Origin: an uncultured Bryobacteraceae bacterium
GTDB lineage: Bacteria; Acidobacteriota; Terriglobia; Bryobacterales; Bryobacteraceae
Assembly (NCBI GenBank): GCA_938027685.1
Contig: CALJAM010000026.1
Span: 1 to 64,000, forward strand
DNA length: 64,000 nucleotides
Direction: 5' to 3'
The notes beneath the pieces were generated by a model. That model was not told the origin of the DNA. It saw nothing but the letters and a program-made list of their open reading frames with translations, and did no database searches. The translations under genes and the position numbers were made by a program. Below are positions 37,248 through 44,398 of the stretch, piece by piece. Each line of letters opens with the position of its first letter. Position 1 is the stretch's first letter.

Positions 37248-38285
37248 TTAGTTCAGCGGTCTGGTTTCCAGATATCGCGCCAACTCGTCGCGCTCGAAGA
37301 CCGGCAGGGGCCGAGCGCGATCGCCCTCGATCAGGACTCTTCCCTCGCAAGCTGGGCGGGCCTCGCCGATGACGGAGGCCGGGATTCCGGCTGCCTCGAG
37401 CCGCTCCACGGCAAGTCCTGCCGCCTGCGGATCCACCGCCGCCAGCAGCGCGCCAGAGGCCAGCAGGCCCAGCGGGTCCAGGCCAAGTGCCTCGCAGATC
37501 GCGCGGCATTCTGCTAACACGGCGATGGCTTCCCTTCGAACCCAGAGGCCGACTCCAGCCGCCTCCGCCAACTCGTGCAGCGCGGTGGCAAGCCCGCCCT
37601 CGGTGGGATCGTGCAGGGCGTGCACGCCCCCGGCAGCCATCAGCAAGCGGGCTGCCGGAAGGACCGAAATGCCGGGGTGCTCGAGCCAGTCGGCAGCCGC
37701 CTGAATTACGCTTTCCGAAACGCCCCTTCGCCTGAGCTCATCCGCGTGCTCGGCGGCCAGGATCGCGGATCCCTCGATCGCGAGTCCGCCGGCAAGGATC
37801 AGGGCGTCGCCTGGGCGCGCGCCCGAGGTCCGGACGAGGCGGTCCCGGGCGACGGTCCCGAGCAGACAGCCGACCAGAATCGGACGGTCCAGCCCGACCG
37901 TCATCTCTGTATGGCCGCCAACCAGTGAGACCCCCGCCTGTTCACATGCCAGGCGCAACTCCTCGAACAGGGTTTCAGCATCGCTCTCGGCGATCCCTGC
38001 CGGCAGTAACGCCGTAACCAAAAGCCAACGCGGCCGGGCGCCCATGACCGCCAGATCGTTGGAGTTCACGGCCAGCAGGTAGCGCGCGGCATTTCGTGCG
38101 GCGAAGGTGATCGGGTCCGTCTTGGCGACCAGTAGCTCCCCGAACCCCAAGTCAAGCACCGCCGCGTCCTCGCCCACGGCAGGCCCCACGACGACCGAGG
38201 CATCGCTGGGAGTCACACGGCCGAGCAGCACGCGGAGCAGGCGGGCGGGAAGCTTGCCGGCGGAAAGCCTGGTCCCCTCTGCCAT
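37248..38285 (-). CDS. HypE/ThiL/SelD-like AIR-synthase-family protein
   Basis: 345 residues from the ATG at 38285 (MAEGTRLSAGKLP); an ATG at 38324 is a possible longer start. It has the two-domain PurM-like fold: VVGPAVGEDAAVLDLG and VAKTDPITF (Mg-ATP site), VNSNDLAVMGARPRWLLVTAL, SLVGGHTEMTVG, GDALILAGGLAIEGSAILA and HDPTEGGLATALHELA. It resembles HypE most, but the HypE C-terminal PRIC cysteine is absent (the end is ARYLETRPLN), and the SelD Cys loop is also missing. The product is therefore an ATP-using member of unknown reaction, not a standard hydrogenase-maturation protein. A foldable 99-nt element lies just upstream. Confidence 0.85.
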   Translation of the reverse strand: MAEGTRLSAGKLPARLLRVLLGRVTPSDASVVVGPAVGEDAAVLDLGFGELLVAKTDPITFAARNAARYLLAVNSNDLAVMGARPRWLLVTALLPAGIAESDAETLFEELRLACEQAGVSLVGGHTEMTVGLDRPILVGCLLGTVARDRLVRTSGARPGDALILAGGLAIEGSAILAAEHADELRRRGVSESVIQAAADWLEHPGISVLPAARLLMAAGGVHALHDPTEGGLATALHELAEAAGVGLWVRREAIAVLAECRAICEALGLDPLGLLASGALLAAVDPQAAGLAVERLEAAGIPASVIGEARPACEGRVLIEGDRARPLPVFERDELARYLETRPLN

Positions 38286-38349
38286 CGGCAGCGCTCTGCA
38301 AACCGAACCGATATATTTTGTCATGCCCGCGATGCGGCGGCGGGTGCGC

Positions 38350-38448
38350 GCAACCTCTCCGGCCACTGGGTCAGGTTCCGCACCCACCTCAGCAGGGGTG
38401 GGTGAGGCCCACACAGCACCGCCGTGAGAGGACGAACCGAGAGGTTGC
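38350..38448. ncRNA. Candidate structured RNA element (10-bp closing stem, 8-bp inner hairpin), class unknown
   Basis: GCAACCTCTC (38350-38359) is exactly complementary to GAGAGGTTGC (38439-38448). Inside, CACCCACC (38381-38388) pairs perfectly with GGTGGGTG (38397-38404) around an 8-base loop. A second GAGAGG at 38426-38431 could compete for the closing arm, as in a switching leader. Read leftward it would be the 5' leader of the HypE-like gene; read rightward it would be a free RNA or the leader of the receiver-like gene. The size and a GGTCAGG stretch recall small SRP RNA, but the GGAA tetraloop is missing. I do not recognise the class. Confidence 0.45.
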
Positions 38449-38572
38449 AAATTCACCCATTTCCCTGGAAATTGGGCCATGCGGGGCGGCAGGGAATTGG
38501 CGATCCGATTGCAACGGCTTTGAGTGGCAGCCTGCGCGCCTCGGAAGCGCCCAGCCGCTGCGCAGCACGCGG

Positions 38573-39007
38573 ATGGCGAAAATCCAGCTTGCCATGGCGG
38601 ACGCAGCCTACGCCCAGGCGCTGCGCCAGCGCTTGGAAAGCAGCGGCATGGCTGAGGTGTGCTCGGTCGAATCCCCGGATCCCGAGCAGGAAGGCGTGAT
38701 CGTGGTGGATTCGGCGGCCTTGGGCCGGCTGCCGGCGCCGCTTGCGCACCCCGAGAGGATCGTGTTGATCACACGCAACGACCCGGACGAGCTCTCGCGA
38801 GCCTGGAACGCGGGCATCCGGTCGGTGGTATTCTGTAATGACCCCCTGAACACTGCGGTGTTGGCGATCATGGCGGCGGCCCTGCGCTGCAGCCATCCGC
38901 CGCGCAGAGGTCCGGCGGCGCGGTGCTCCGGTCCGGTTCCGGGGAGCAGTAAGAACGTCGAGGAGCAGAACGGGCGCAAATCGAAAGCGCCGGAAACCGG
39001 GGGCTAG
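38573..39007 (+). CDS. Receiver-like (CheY-fold) hypothetical protein
   Basis: 144 residues from ATG 38573; no clear ribosome site. The pattern IQLAMADAAYAQALRQRLES, GVIVVDSAALG, RIVLITRNDPDELSRAWNAG and GIRSVVFCNDPLNTAVLAIM follows the alternating strands and helices of a response-regulator receiver domain. An Asp in VIVVD is at the phosphoacceptor place, but the N-terminal acidic pair is reduced to a single Asp, so phosphorylation is doubtful. The tail is disordered and basic. It is followed after 2 bp by the Cys-rich gene of the cytochrome cluster. Confidence 0.6.
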   Translation: MAKIQLAMADAAYAQALRQRLESSGMAEVCSVESPDPEQEGVIVVDSAALGRLPAPLAHPERIVLITRNDPDELSRAWNAGIRSVVFCNDPLNTAVLAIMAAALRCSHPPRRGPAARCSGPVPGSSKNVEEQNGRKSKAPETGG

Positions 39008-39009
39008 CC

Positions 39010-39366
39010 ATGAGGCCGCGGCTTCACGAACTGGAAGCGATGGTACGCAGCCGGATCTGCCGGGAATGCGAGGTGCGGACCGCCGAAGGCGCCTGCGACC
39101 TGCCAGAAGGTGAGAACTGCCGGCTCTTTGAGCTCTTCCCGCTGGTGGCGCAGGCGATCCTGGCGACCGATAGCGACGACATCCAGGACTACATTCGCGC
39201 AATTCGGGAGAACGTCTGCTCGGTCTGTCTCGATCAGCGGCTGGATGGGGAATGCCCGCTCCGCGGTCAGACAAGGTGTGCGCTGGACTCCCATCTGGTC
39301 GAGATCATCGAAGTGATCGAGGAGGCTACGGGCAAGTCTTTCCGGCGCGAGAACCTGACGGCATGA
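39010..39366 (+). CDS. Small protein with two identical Cx2Cx8Cx7C motifs
   Basis: 118 residues with two copies of the same eight-Cys-scale pattern: CRECEVRTAEGACDL...C (Cys at about 17, 20, 29 and 37) and CSVCLDQRLDGECPL...C (about 70, 73, 82 and 90). Both follow Cx2Cx8Cx7C exactly and are 53 residues apart, so the protein is an internal duplication with two Cys4 metal sites (zinc or Fe-S). No signal peptide, hence cytoplasmic. It stands at the head of the multihaem cytochrome genes. I do not recognise the family; a redox or regulatory partner of the cytochromes is inferred. Confidence 0.72.
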   Translation: MRPRLHELEAMVRSRICRECEVRTAEGACDLPEGENCRLFELFPLVAQAILATDSDDIQDYIRAIRENVCSVCLDQRLDGECPLRGQTRCALDSHLVEIIEVIEEATGKSFRRENLTA

Positions 39367-39417
39367 GGCGAGCCGTGGAATGCGGCGAGGCGAAAAGTAC
39401 CAGACGAGGATGAAGCT

Positions 39418-39699
39418 ATGAACCTGATGCTGTTCTCGGCGATTTTCCTGGTTCTGATCGTGGCCATCATCATCGTGGCGATCTACCGGGCGCGACTGTC
39501 GCGCAGGGAGCAGGAAAGTCTTCATGTTCTGGGCACCGATCCTGCGGAGATCTCGCAGAAGATGACCATCGCTCAGAAGCTGCTCTCGGTGGAACGGTGG
39601 ATGAAGATTCTTACGATCGTGACGGTCATCTACGGCATCGGCCTGCTGGGCCTGTTCTTGTGGGACGCGTGGGAGCGGACCAGTCGAGGCGCGTTCTGA
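39418..39699 (+). CDS. Small two-helix membrane protein of the cytochrome cluster
   Basis: 93 residues with one helix at the N-terminus (LFSAIFLVLIVAIIIVAIY, about 4-23) and one near the C-terminus (ILTIVTVIYGIGLLGLFLW, about 64-82), joined by a charged cytoplasmic-type linker (RLSRREQESLHVLG). The ribosome site GACGAGG precedes ATG 39418. The position between the Cys4 protein and the nine-haem cytochrome suggests an accessory subunit of that complex. No known family. Confidence 0.68.
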   Translation: MNLMLFSAIFLVLIVAIIIVAIYRARLSRREQESLHVLGTDPAEISQKMTIAQKLLSVERWMKILTIVTVIYGIGLLGLFLWDAWERTSRGAF

Positions 39700-39731
39700 G
39701 GGGGCGCGCCGTTTCGAGGTCCGATGTTCTT

Positions 39732-41408
39732 ATGCGGTGGGGGCTGACGACGCTGCTGGTGTTGTTGCCGGCGGCATTAGGCCGGGCGCAGCAGGCCGCC
39801 GATTGCTCGGCCTGTCACGAGCAGGGCAAAGCGGTGGCCGCCTCCGCGCACGCACAGGTGCGGTGCGTGCAATGCCATCCCGGCCGTGAAACGTACCCGC
39901 ACCCTGCGGGCCTGAAAGTCGCCGGCTGCGAGACCTGCCACGCCGAAGTGGTCGGCGAGCAGCGGCGTAGCGTGCACGCAGAAGCGGCGCGACGGGGCGA
40001 GGCCGCCCCGAGCTGCGAGGTCTGCCACGGCAATGTGCATGAACTGAAGTCGGCGCGGTCGGTGGAGTTCCACCGGAACGTGCCCGAGCTTTGCGGAATG
40101 TGCCACGCCGAGGCGCTGGACCACTTCAAGATGTCGGTGCACGGGACGGCCCTGGCCAAAGGCGTCCGTGACGCGCCGGTCTGCACCAGCTGCCACGGCG
40201 AGCACGCGATCCTGCCGCCCAGCCGGCGCGGCTCGACGGTGGCTCCCAGCCGCGTGCCGGAGACTTGCGGGCAGTGCCACGGAGACGTGCGCCTGAGTCG
40301 ACGCTATGGGCTGCCCCCCGATCGGCTGGTCAGCTTTCAGGCTTCATTCCACGGGCTGGCTGCGCGCGCCGGTTCGCAAACCGTGGCCAACTGTGCCAGT
40401 TGCCACGGAGCCCACGACGTCCTGCCCTCTTCGGATCCCCGATCGCGCATTCACCCCCGGAACCTTCCCCGCACCTGTGGCGAGTGCCACCCCGGCGCCG
40501 GACAGCGCTTCGCTCTCGGCCCGATTCATCAGATCGCCGGAGGCGCCGAGCCCCTCGGAGTCCGGTGGGCACGGGGCTTTTACCAAATCATCATCCCGAT
40601 CACCATTGGCTTCATGCTCATCCACAACTTGGGGGACTGGGTCCGCAAGTTGCGGCGTAAGATGCGCGGCATGGCGCCGCTGCACACGGCGGCCTCCTTG
40701 CGAATGCTGCCCTTGGAGCGCATCCAGCACGCCTTACTGGCCACGTCCTTCCTGGTCCTGGTGTGGACCGGCTTCGCCCTTCGCTATCCTGAGCAGTGGT
40801 GGGCGCAGATCCTGGTCCGCTGGGAATCCCGGTTCCCGGTGCGCGGCACCGTCCACCGCGTCGCCGCGGTCGTCCTCATCGCCACGTCCATCCTGCACGT
40901 GATCACTCTGCTGACGAGCCCGCGCCTGCGACGCCGTTGGCAGGAGCTGTGGCCGAAGCGGCGCGACCTGACCGAGGCGGTCGCGCAACTGGCCTACAAC
41001 CTGGGGCTGACCAACCGAAGGCCCCTGCTTTCCGAGCACAGCTACGTCGAAAAGATCGAGTACTGGGCCGTGGTCTGGGGCACGGCGATCATGGCCCTGA
41101 CCGGCATCGCTCTGTGGGCCAACAACTGGGTCCTTGCGCATCTGCCCAAGAGCGTGTTGGACTTCGCCTCCACCGTTCACTTTTACGAAGCCGTACTCGC
41201 AGCGCTGGCCATCGTGGTCTGGCACTTTTACACCGTCATATTCGACCCCGACGTCTACCCGATGGACACGGCGTTCCTGACGGGCTGGAGCCCCCGTCCG
41301 CGTGTGGTGTCACGTCACCGCGAGGAGCTCGGGAGGGCGGCGCCCGTGTCCGAAGCTGCGACCGCGCCGGCGACTGCTCCGGAAGAGGAACATGATCCGA
41401 ATGGTTGA
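39732..41408 (+). CDS. Nine-haem cytochrome c fused to a b-type cytochrome membrane domain
   Basis: 558 residues. After a signal peptide (to about GRAQQ) there are nine CxxCH motifs in the first 265 residues: CSACH, CVQCH, CETCH, CEVCH, CGMCH, CTSCH, CGQCH, CASCH and CGECH. From about residue 280 there are five hydrophobic segments with the His pattern of diheme b-type subunits of the FdnI/hydrogenase-gamma kind (RIQHALLATSFLVLVWTGFA, HRVAAVVLIATSILHVITLL, YWAVVWGTAIMALTGIALW, FYEAVLAALAIVVWHFYTVI). It should move electrons between the quinone pool and periplasmic haems in one polypeptide. The next gene overlaps it by 17 bp. Redox partner and direction are unknown. Confidence 0.88.
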   Translation: MRWGLTTLLVLLPAALGRAQQAADCSACHEQGKAVAASAHAQVRCVQCHPGRETYPHPAGLKVAGCETCHAEVVGEQRRSVHAEAARRGEAAPSCEVCHGNVHELKSARSVEFHRNVPELCGMCHAEALDHFKMSVHGTALAKGVRDAPVCTSCHGEHAILPPSRRGSTVAPSRVPETCGQCHGDVRLSRRYGLPPDRLVSFQASFHGLAARAGSQTVANCASCHGAHDVLPSSDPRSRIHPRNLPRTCGECHPGAGQRFALGPIHQIAGGAEPLGVRWARGFYQIIIPITIGFMLIHNLGDWVRKLRRKMRGMAPLHTAASLRMLPLERIQHALLATSFLVLVWTGFALRYPEQWWAQILVRWESRFPVRGTVHRVAAVVLIATSILHVITLLTSPRLRRRWQELWPKRRDLTEAVAQLAYNLGLTNRRPLLSEHSYVEKIEYWAVVWGTAIMALTGIALWANNWVLAHLPKSVLDFASTVHFYEAVLAALAIVVWHFYTVIFDPDVYPMDTAFLTGWSPRPRVVSRHREELGRAAPVSEAATAPATAPEEEHDPNG

Positions 41409-42846
41409 GGGCGGCGTGCGGCAGTGGCTCTCGCCGCTCGTTTATCTGTCGAGCAACTGGATCAGTCTACTGGGCGTTGTGGCTGTGACCACGGCGTCCA
41501 TTCTGTGGCTGCTCCACCTGCCTCTTTACCTGCGCGGTGACGTGGACAACCCCTACACGGGGATCCTGACCTTTCTGGTGCTGCCCGGCGTTTTTTTCGT
41601 CGGCTTGGTCCTGATCCCCTTGGGCATCGTGCGCGAGATCCGGCGCCGGCGCAAGCGGGGCGAACCCGCGCGAGTCTTCCCGCCACTGGAGTGGCACAAC
41701 CCGGAACTCCGTCGCCTGGTGGCCTTCTTCGGCGTGACGACCCTGGCGAATCTGATCATCGGATCTCAGCTGACTTACCGCGCTGTTCATTACATGGATA
41801 GCGTGACCTTCTGCGGCAAAACTTGCCACAAGGTCATGGCCCCGGAGTTCACCGCTTACCAGGGCTCGCCGCACTCGCGCGTTGCCTGCGTGGCCTGCCA
41901 CATCGGTCCCGGCGCCAGTTGGTTCGTACGCAGCAAACTCTCCGGCGTCGGACAGGTCTTCGCCACGATCCTGAATACGTACCCGCGCCCCATTCCCACT
42001 CCCGTGGCCAATCTGCGGCCGGCTCGGGAGACCTGCGAGCAATGCCACTGGCCGCAGAAGTTCGGGGCGGACCGACTGCGGATCCTAACTAAGTTCGCCG
42101 AGGACGAGGCCAACACGCGCATGCTCACCGTGTTGCTCATGCATATCGGCGGCGGCCACGAAAAGCGCGGAATTCACGGCGCGCATCTGGATCCTGGGGT
42201 GACCATCGAATACGCGCATGCCGATCCGGGGCGGCAAACCATCCCCTGGGTGCGTTACAGCAACTCGATCACTGGGCGCACCACGGTCTATCTGGCGGCC
42301 GACGCCACGCCGGAAACCGTGCGCAACCTGCCCCGGCGCGTGATGGATTGCATGGACTGCCACAACCGTCCCACGCATGCCTTCGACTCGCCTACAGCCG
42401 CCGTGGACCGTGCCATGGCTCAGGGCCAGATCCCGCCCACGTTGCCCTGGATCCGCAAAGTGGGCGTAGAACTCCTTCAGAAAGAGTATTCCGACCGCGA
42501 TGCGGTCGCCAGGCTCATCCCCGCCGCCCTCGAACAGTACTACCGAAAGGAGCATCCGGCCGTATTCGCGAAGTTCCGGGACGAGATCGTGCGCGCCGGC
42601 CGTGCGCTCGTGGAGATCCACCAGCGCAACGTCTTTCCCGAGATGAAAGTCACCTGGGGCACCTACCCGAACAACATCGGCCACATGGACTTTCCGGGCT
42701 GCTTCCGATGCCACGATGACCGCACCTCGGCCGACGGCCGCAAGATCACGCAGGATTGCAACTCCTGTCATCGTGTGTTGGCCATGGACGAGCCGGCCCC
42801 GAAGATTCTCTCCGACCTGGGTCTGTTGCAGGCCAACGGACACTGA
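41392..42846 (+). CDS. NapC/NirT-like membrane-anchored multihaem cytochrome c
   Basis: 484 residues from ATG 41392 after GGAAGAGG. Two N-terminal hydrophobic segments (SILWLLHLPLYL and LVLPGVFFVGLVLIPLGIV) and a third at about residue 110 anchor it. The first haem motif is FCGKTCHKVM, a CX3CH variant seen in this family, followed by CVACH, CEQCH, CMDCH, CFRCH and CNSCH: six haems. NapC/NirT proteins oxidise menaquinol and pass electrons to periplasmic reductases. Overlap with the nine-haem gene implies one complex. No terminal reductase lies next to it. Confidence 0.87.
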   Translation: MIRMVEGGVRQWLSPLVYLSSNWISLLGVVAVTTASILWLLHLPLYLRGDVDNPYTGILTFLVLPGVFFVGLVLIPLGIVREIRRRRKRGEPARVFPPLEWHNPELRRLVAFFGVTTLANLIIGSQLTYRAVHYMDSVTFCGKTCHKVMAPEFTAYQGSPHSRVACVACHIGPGASWFVRSKLSGVGQVFATILNTYPRPIPTPVANLRPARETCEQCHWPQKFGADRLRILTKFAEDEANTRMLTVLLMHIGGGHEKRGIHGAHLDPGVTIEYAHADPGRQTIPWVRYSNSITGRTTVYLAADATPETVRNLPRRVMDCMDCHNRPTHAFDSPTAAVDRAMAQGQIPPTLPWIRKVGVELLQKEYSDRDAVARLIPAALEQYYRKEHPAVFAKFRDEIVRAGRALVEIHQRNVFPEMKVTWGTYPNNIGHMDFPGCFRCHDDRTSADGRKITQDCNSCHRVLAMDEPAPKILSDLGLLQANGH

Positions 42847-42873
42847 GTCGCGTTACAATCCGGGGTGACCGGG

Positions 42874-43746
42874 ATGCTCGCGCTCGAAAAGATCCTGCTG
42901 CCGGTGGACTTCTCCGACCGCTGCCTAGGCGCAGCGCGCTACGCGCAACTGCTCGCTGCGCGCTACGGCTCCGAGATTCTCATCCTGCACGCGGTCGAGC
43001 CCATCCGTTATGAGTTCAGCGCGCTCGAGTTTGGCGGCGCGGTGCTGACGGACCTGGCCGCCAACCGCAAGGCCCAAGCTCGCGAAAGGCTCGAGACTTT
43101 CCTGGCCCACGAACTGGAGGGGGTCCGGGTCCGCCGCCTGCTGGCCGAGGGCGAGGCAGCTCAGACCATCGTCGAAACGGCCCGCACGGAGCAGGTCAGT
43201 CTGATCACCATGCCCACGCACGGCTACGGACGGTTCCGCCGTTTCATTCTGGGCTCTGTCACCGCTAAGGTGCTCCACGACGCTCAGTGCCCGGTGTGGA
43301 CCGGCATACACCTTGAGCAGGCGCCCGTGCCCGAGGCCATCCGTCTGCGGACCATCCTTTGCGCGGTTGATCTGGGCCCGCAGAGCGCCGAACCGCTGCG
43401 CTGGGCTGCCGCGTTGGCCCGGGATTTCGAAGCCGGATTACTGGTCGCTCATGCCTGCCCGCGCGTAGAGCTGCGACCCGGCGAGTGCGGGGATCGGAAC
43501 CTCAATGCCGAGTTGGCCGCCACAGCCCGGCAGCGCCTGAAGAGCCTCCTCGATGAGACCGGGGCCGAGGCTGAGCTGGTCATCGAGTTCGGTGACGCCC
43601 CTAAGGTGGTCTGCTCGGTGGCGGCGAGTCGGCAGGCCGATCTGATGGTCATCGGGCGGGGTTCGGCCGCGGGCATTTACGGAAGGCTGCGCACCAACGC
43701 TTACGCGATCATTCGCGAGTCTCCCTGCCCCGTGGTCAGCGTGTAG
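42874..43746 (+). CDS. Universal stress protein with two UspA domains
   Basis: 290 residues from ATG 42874 (GTG 42865 is an alternative). Two UspA domains are in tandem: ALEKILLPVDFSDRCLGAAR with TMPTHGYGRFRRFILGSVT (about 3-145), and RTILCAVDLGPQSAEPLRWA with MVIGRGSAAGIYGRLR (about 155-290). The first has the ATP-binding G-rich loop; in the second it is altered. Cytoplasmic. It follows the cytochrome genes by 27 bp and may be part of that unit, as Usp genes often accompany anaerobic respiratory genes. Confidence 0.88.
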   Translation: MLALEKILLPVDFSDRCLGAARYAQLLAARYGSEILILHAVEPIRYEFSALEFGGAVLTDLAANRKAQARERLETFLAHELEGVRVRRLLAEGEAAQTIVETARTEQVSLITMPTHGYGRFRRFILGSVTAKVLHDAQCPVWTGIHLEQAPVPEAIRLRTILCAVDLGPQSAEPLRWAAALARDFEAGLLVAHACPRVELRPGECGDRNLNAELAATARQRLKSLLDETGAEAELVIEFGDAPKVVCSVAASRQADLMVIGRGSAAGIYGRLRTNAYAIIRESPCPVVSV

Positions 43747-44261
43747 CCGGCGGTCGCGATGGCGGGCGCCATTCGGGCTCTGCAGCCTCCGCTTTTCCGT
43801 TGATCAGGCAGGACCTTGCAAGCCGGCTTTGACGAACGCCGAATAGCCTTTGGACGGGAACCTACGCCCTGGCAGGAGGAAATCGTGGACGCGGGCAGCT
43901 GGGTCAACGAATTGCGCCGAAGCGCGCACGGGAAGAGCACTCCCCAGCCGCGGGTAGGTCATGACGTACCGGGCCTTTGACGGCTTTCGAGGCCCCCTTG
44001 TTCTGCTGGCCGAACTTACCCCGAGGACTGACTTTCCGCAAGGACAATAGCGGTGGCCGCCGTCGCTGACGAGCAAGGGGGTCGCGAAAAAGTTCGCGCA
44101 GCTCGGGCTCCGCCGGGCCGCCGCCGCTCGCCTCGCCCGGTTCGGCGTCGGTCACATCGACTTGCAATCTTTCAAGAGGGCGGATCCATTGGGCAGGTCC
44201 CAAGGGGTCGCTCCGCGTTTCTTACACGAGCGGCCTCAGTGCGAGCCCTCTTCGGCCCCTG
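43747..44261. other. Non-coding stretch upstream of the TonB receptor promoter
   Basis: About 515 bp without a supportable gene. Open frames of 60-100 codons exist on both strands, but none shows domain character, a ribosome site or neighbours that would explain it. The composition is somewhat less GC-rich than the genes around. I see no insertion-sequence ends. Confidence 0.5.
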
Positions 44262-44291
44262 TTGACGCCTGACGGCTCGCGGAAGTATAAT
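44262..44291 (+). promoter_or_regulatory. Sigma-70-type promoter of the TonB receptor gene
   Basis: TTGACG (44262-44267), an 18-bp spacer and TATAAT (44286-44291): a near-consensus promoter. The predicted transcription start near 44298 leaves a leader of about 100 nt before the ATG at 44399, which is preceded by AAGGGAGGGGG. Confidence 0.75.
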
Positions 44292-44398
44292 CCGTGCGGC
44301 GAGAGCCAGGCACGTGACCTACGGGTTAGGGTGATGGAATCGCCAGGCAGCACTCAACCGGGGTTGCGACAACTTGGTCAACGAAGGGAGGGGGCGAC

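Noticed and set aside
38350-38448. Small SRP (4.5S) RNA
   Set aside because: Length, closing stem and GGTCAGG fit, but the conserved GGAA tetraloop with its flanking pairs and the A-rich internal loop are missing, so it was not named as such.
41815-41832. Lost haem site (CX3CH instead of CXXCH) in the NapC-like protein
   Set aside because: The CX3CH form with following KVM is known in related NapC/NirT proteins and probably still binds haem.
43747-44261. Decayed transposase
   Set aside because: Minus-strand frames have a few basic and Cys-containing stretches, but no DDE or HUH motif, terminal repeats or target duplication could be found.
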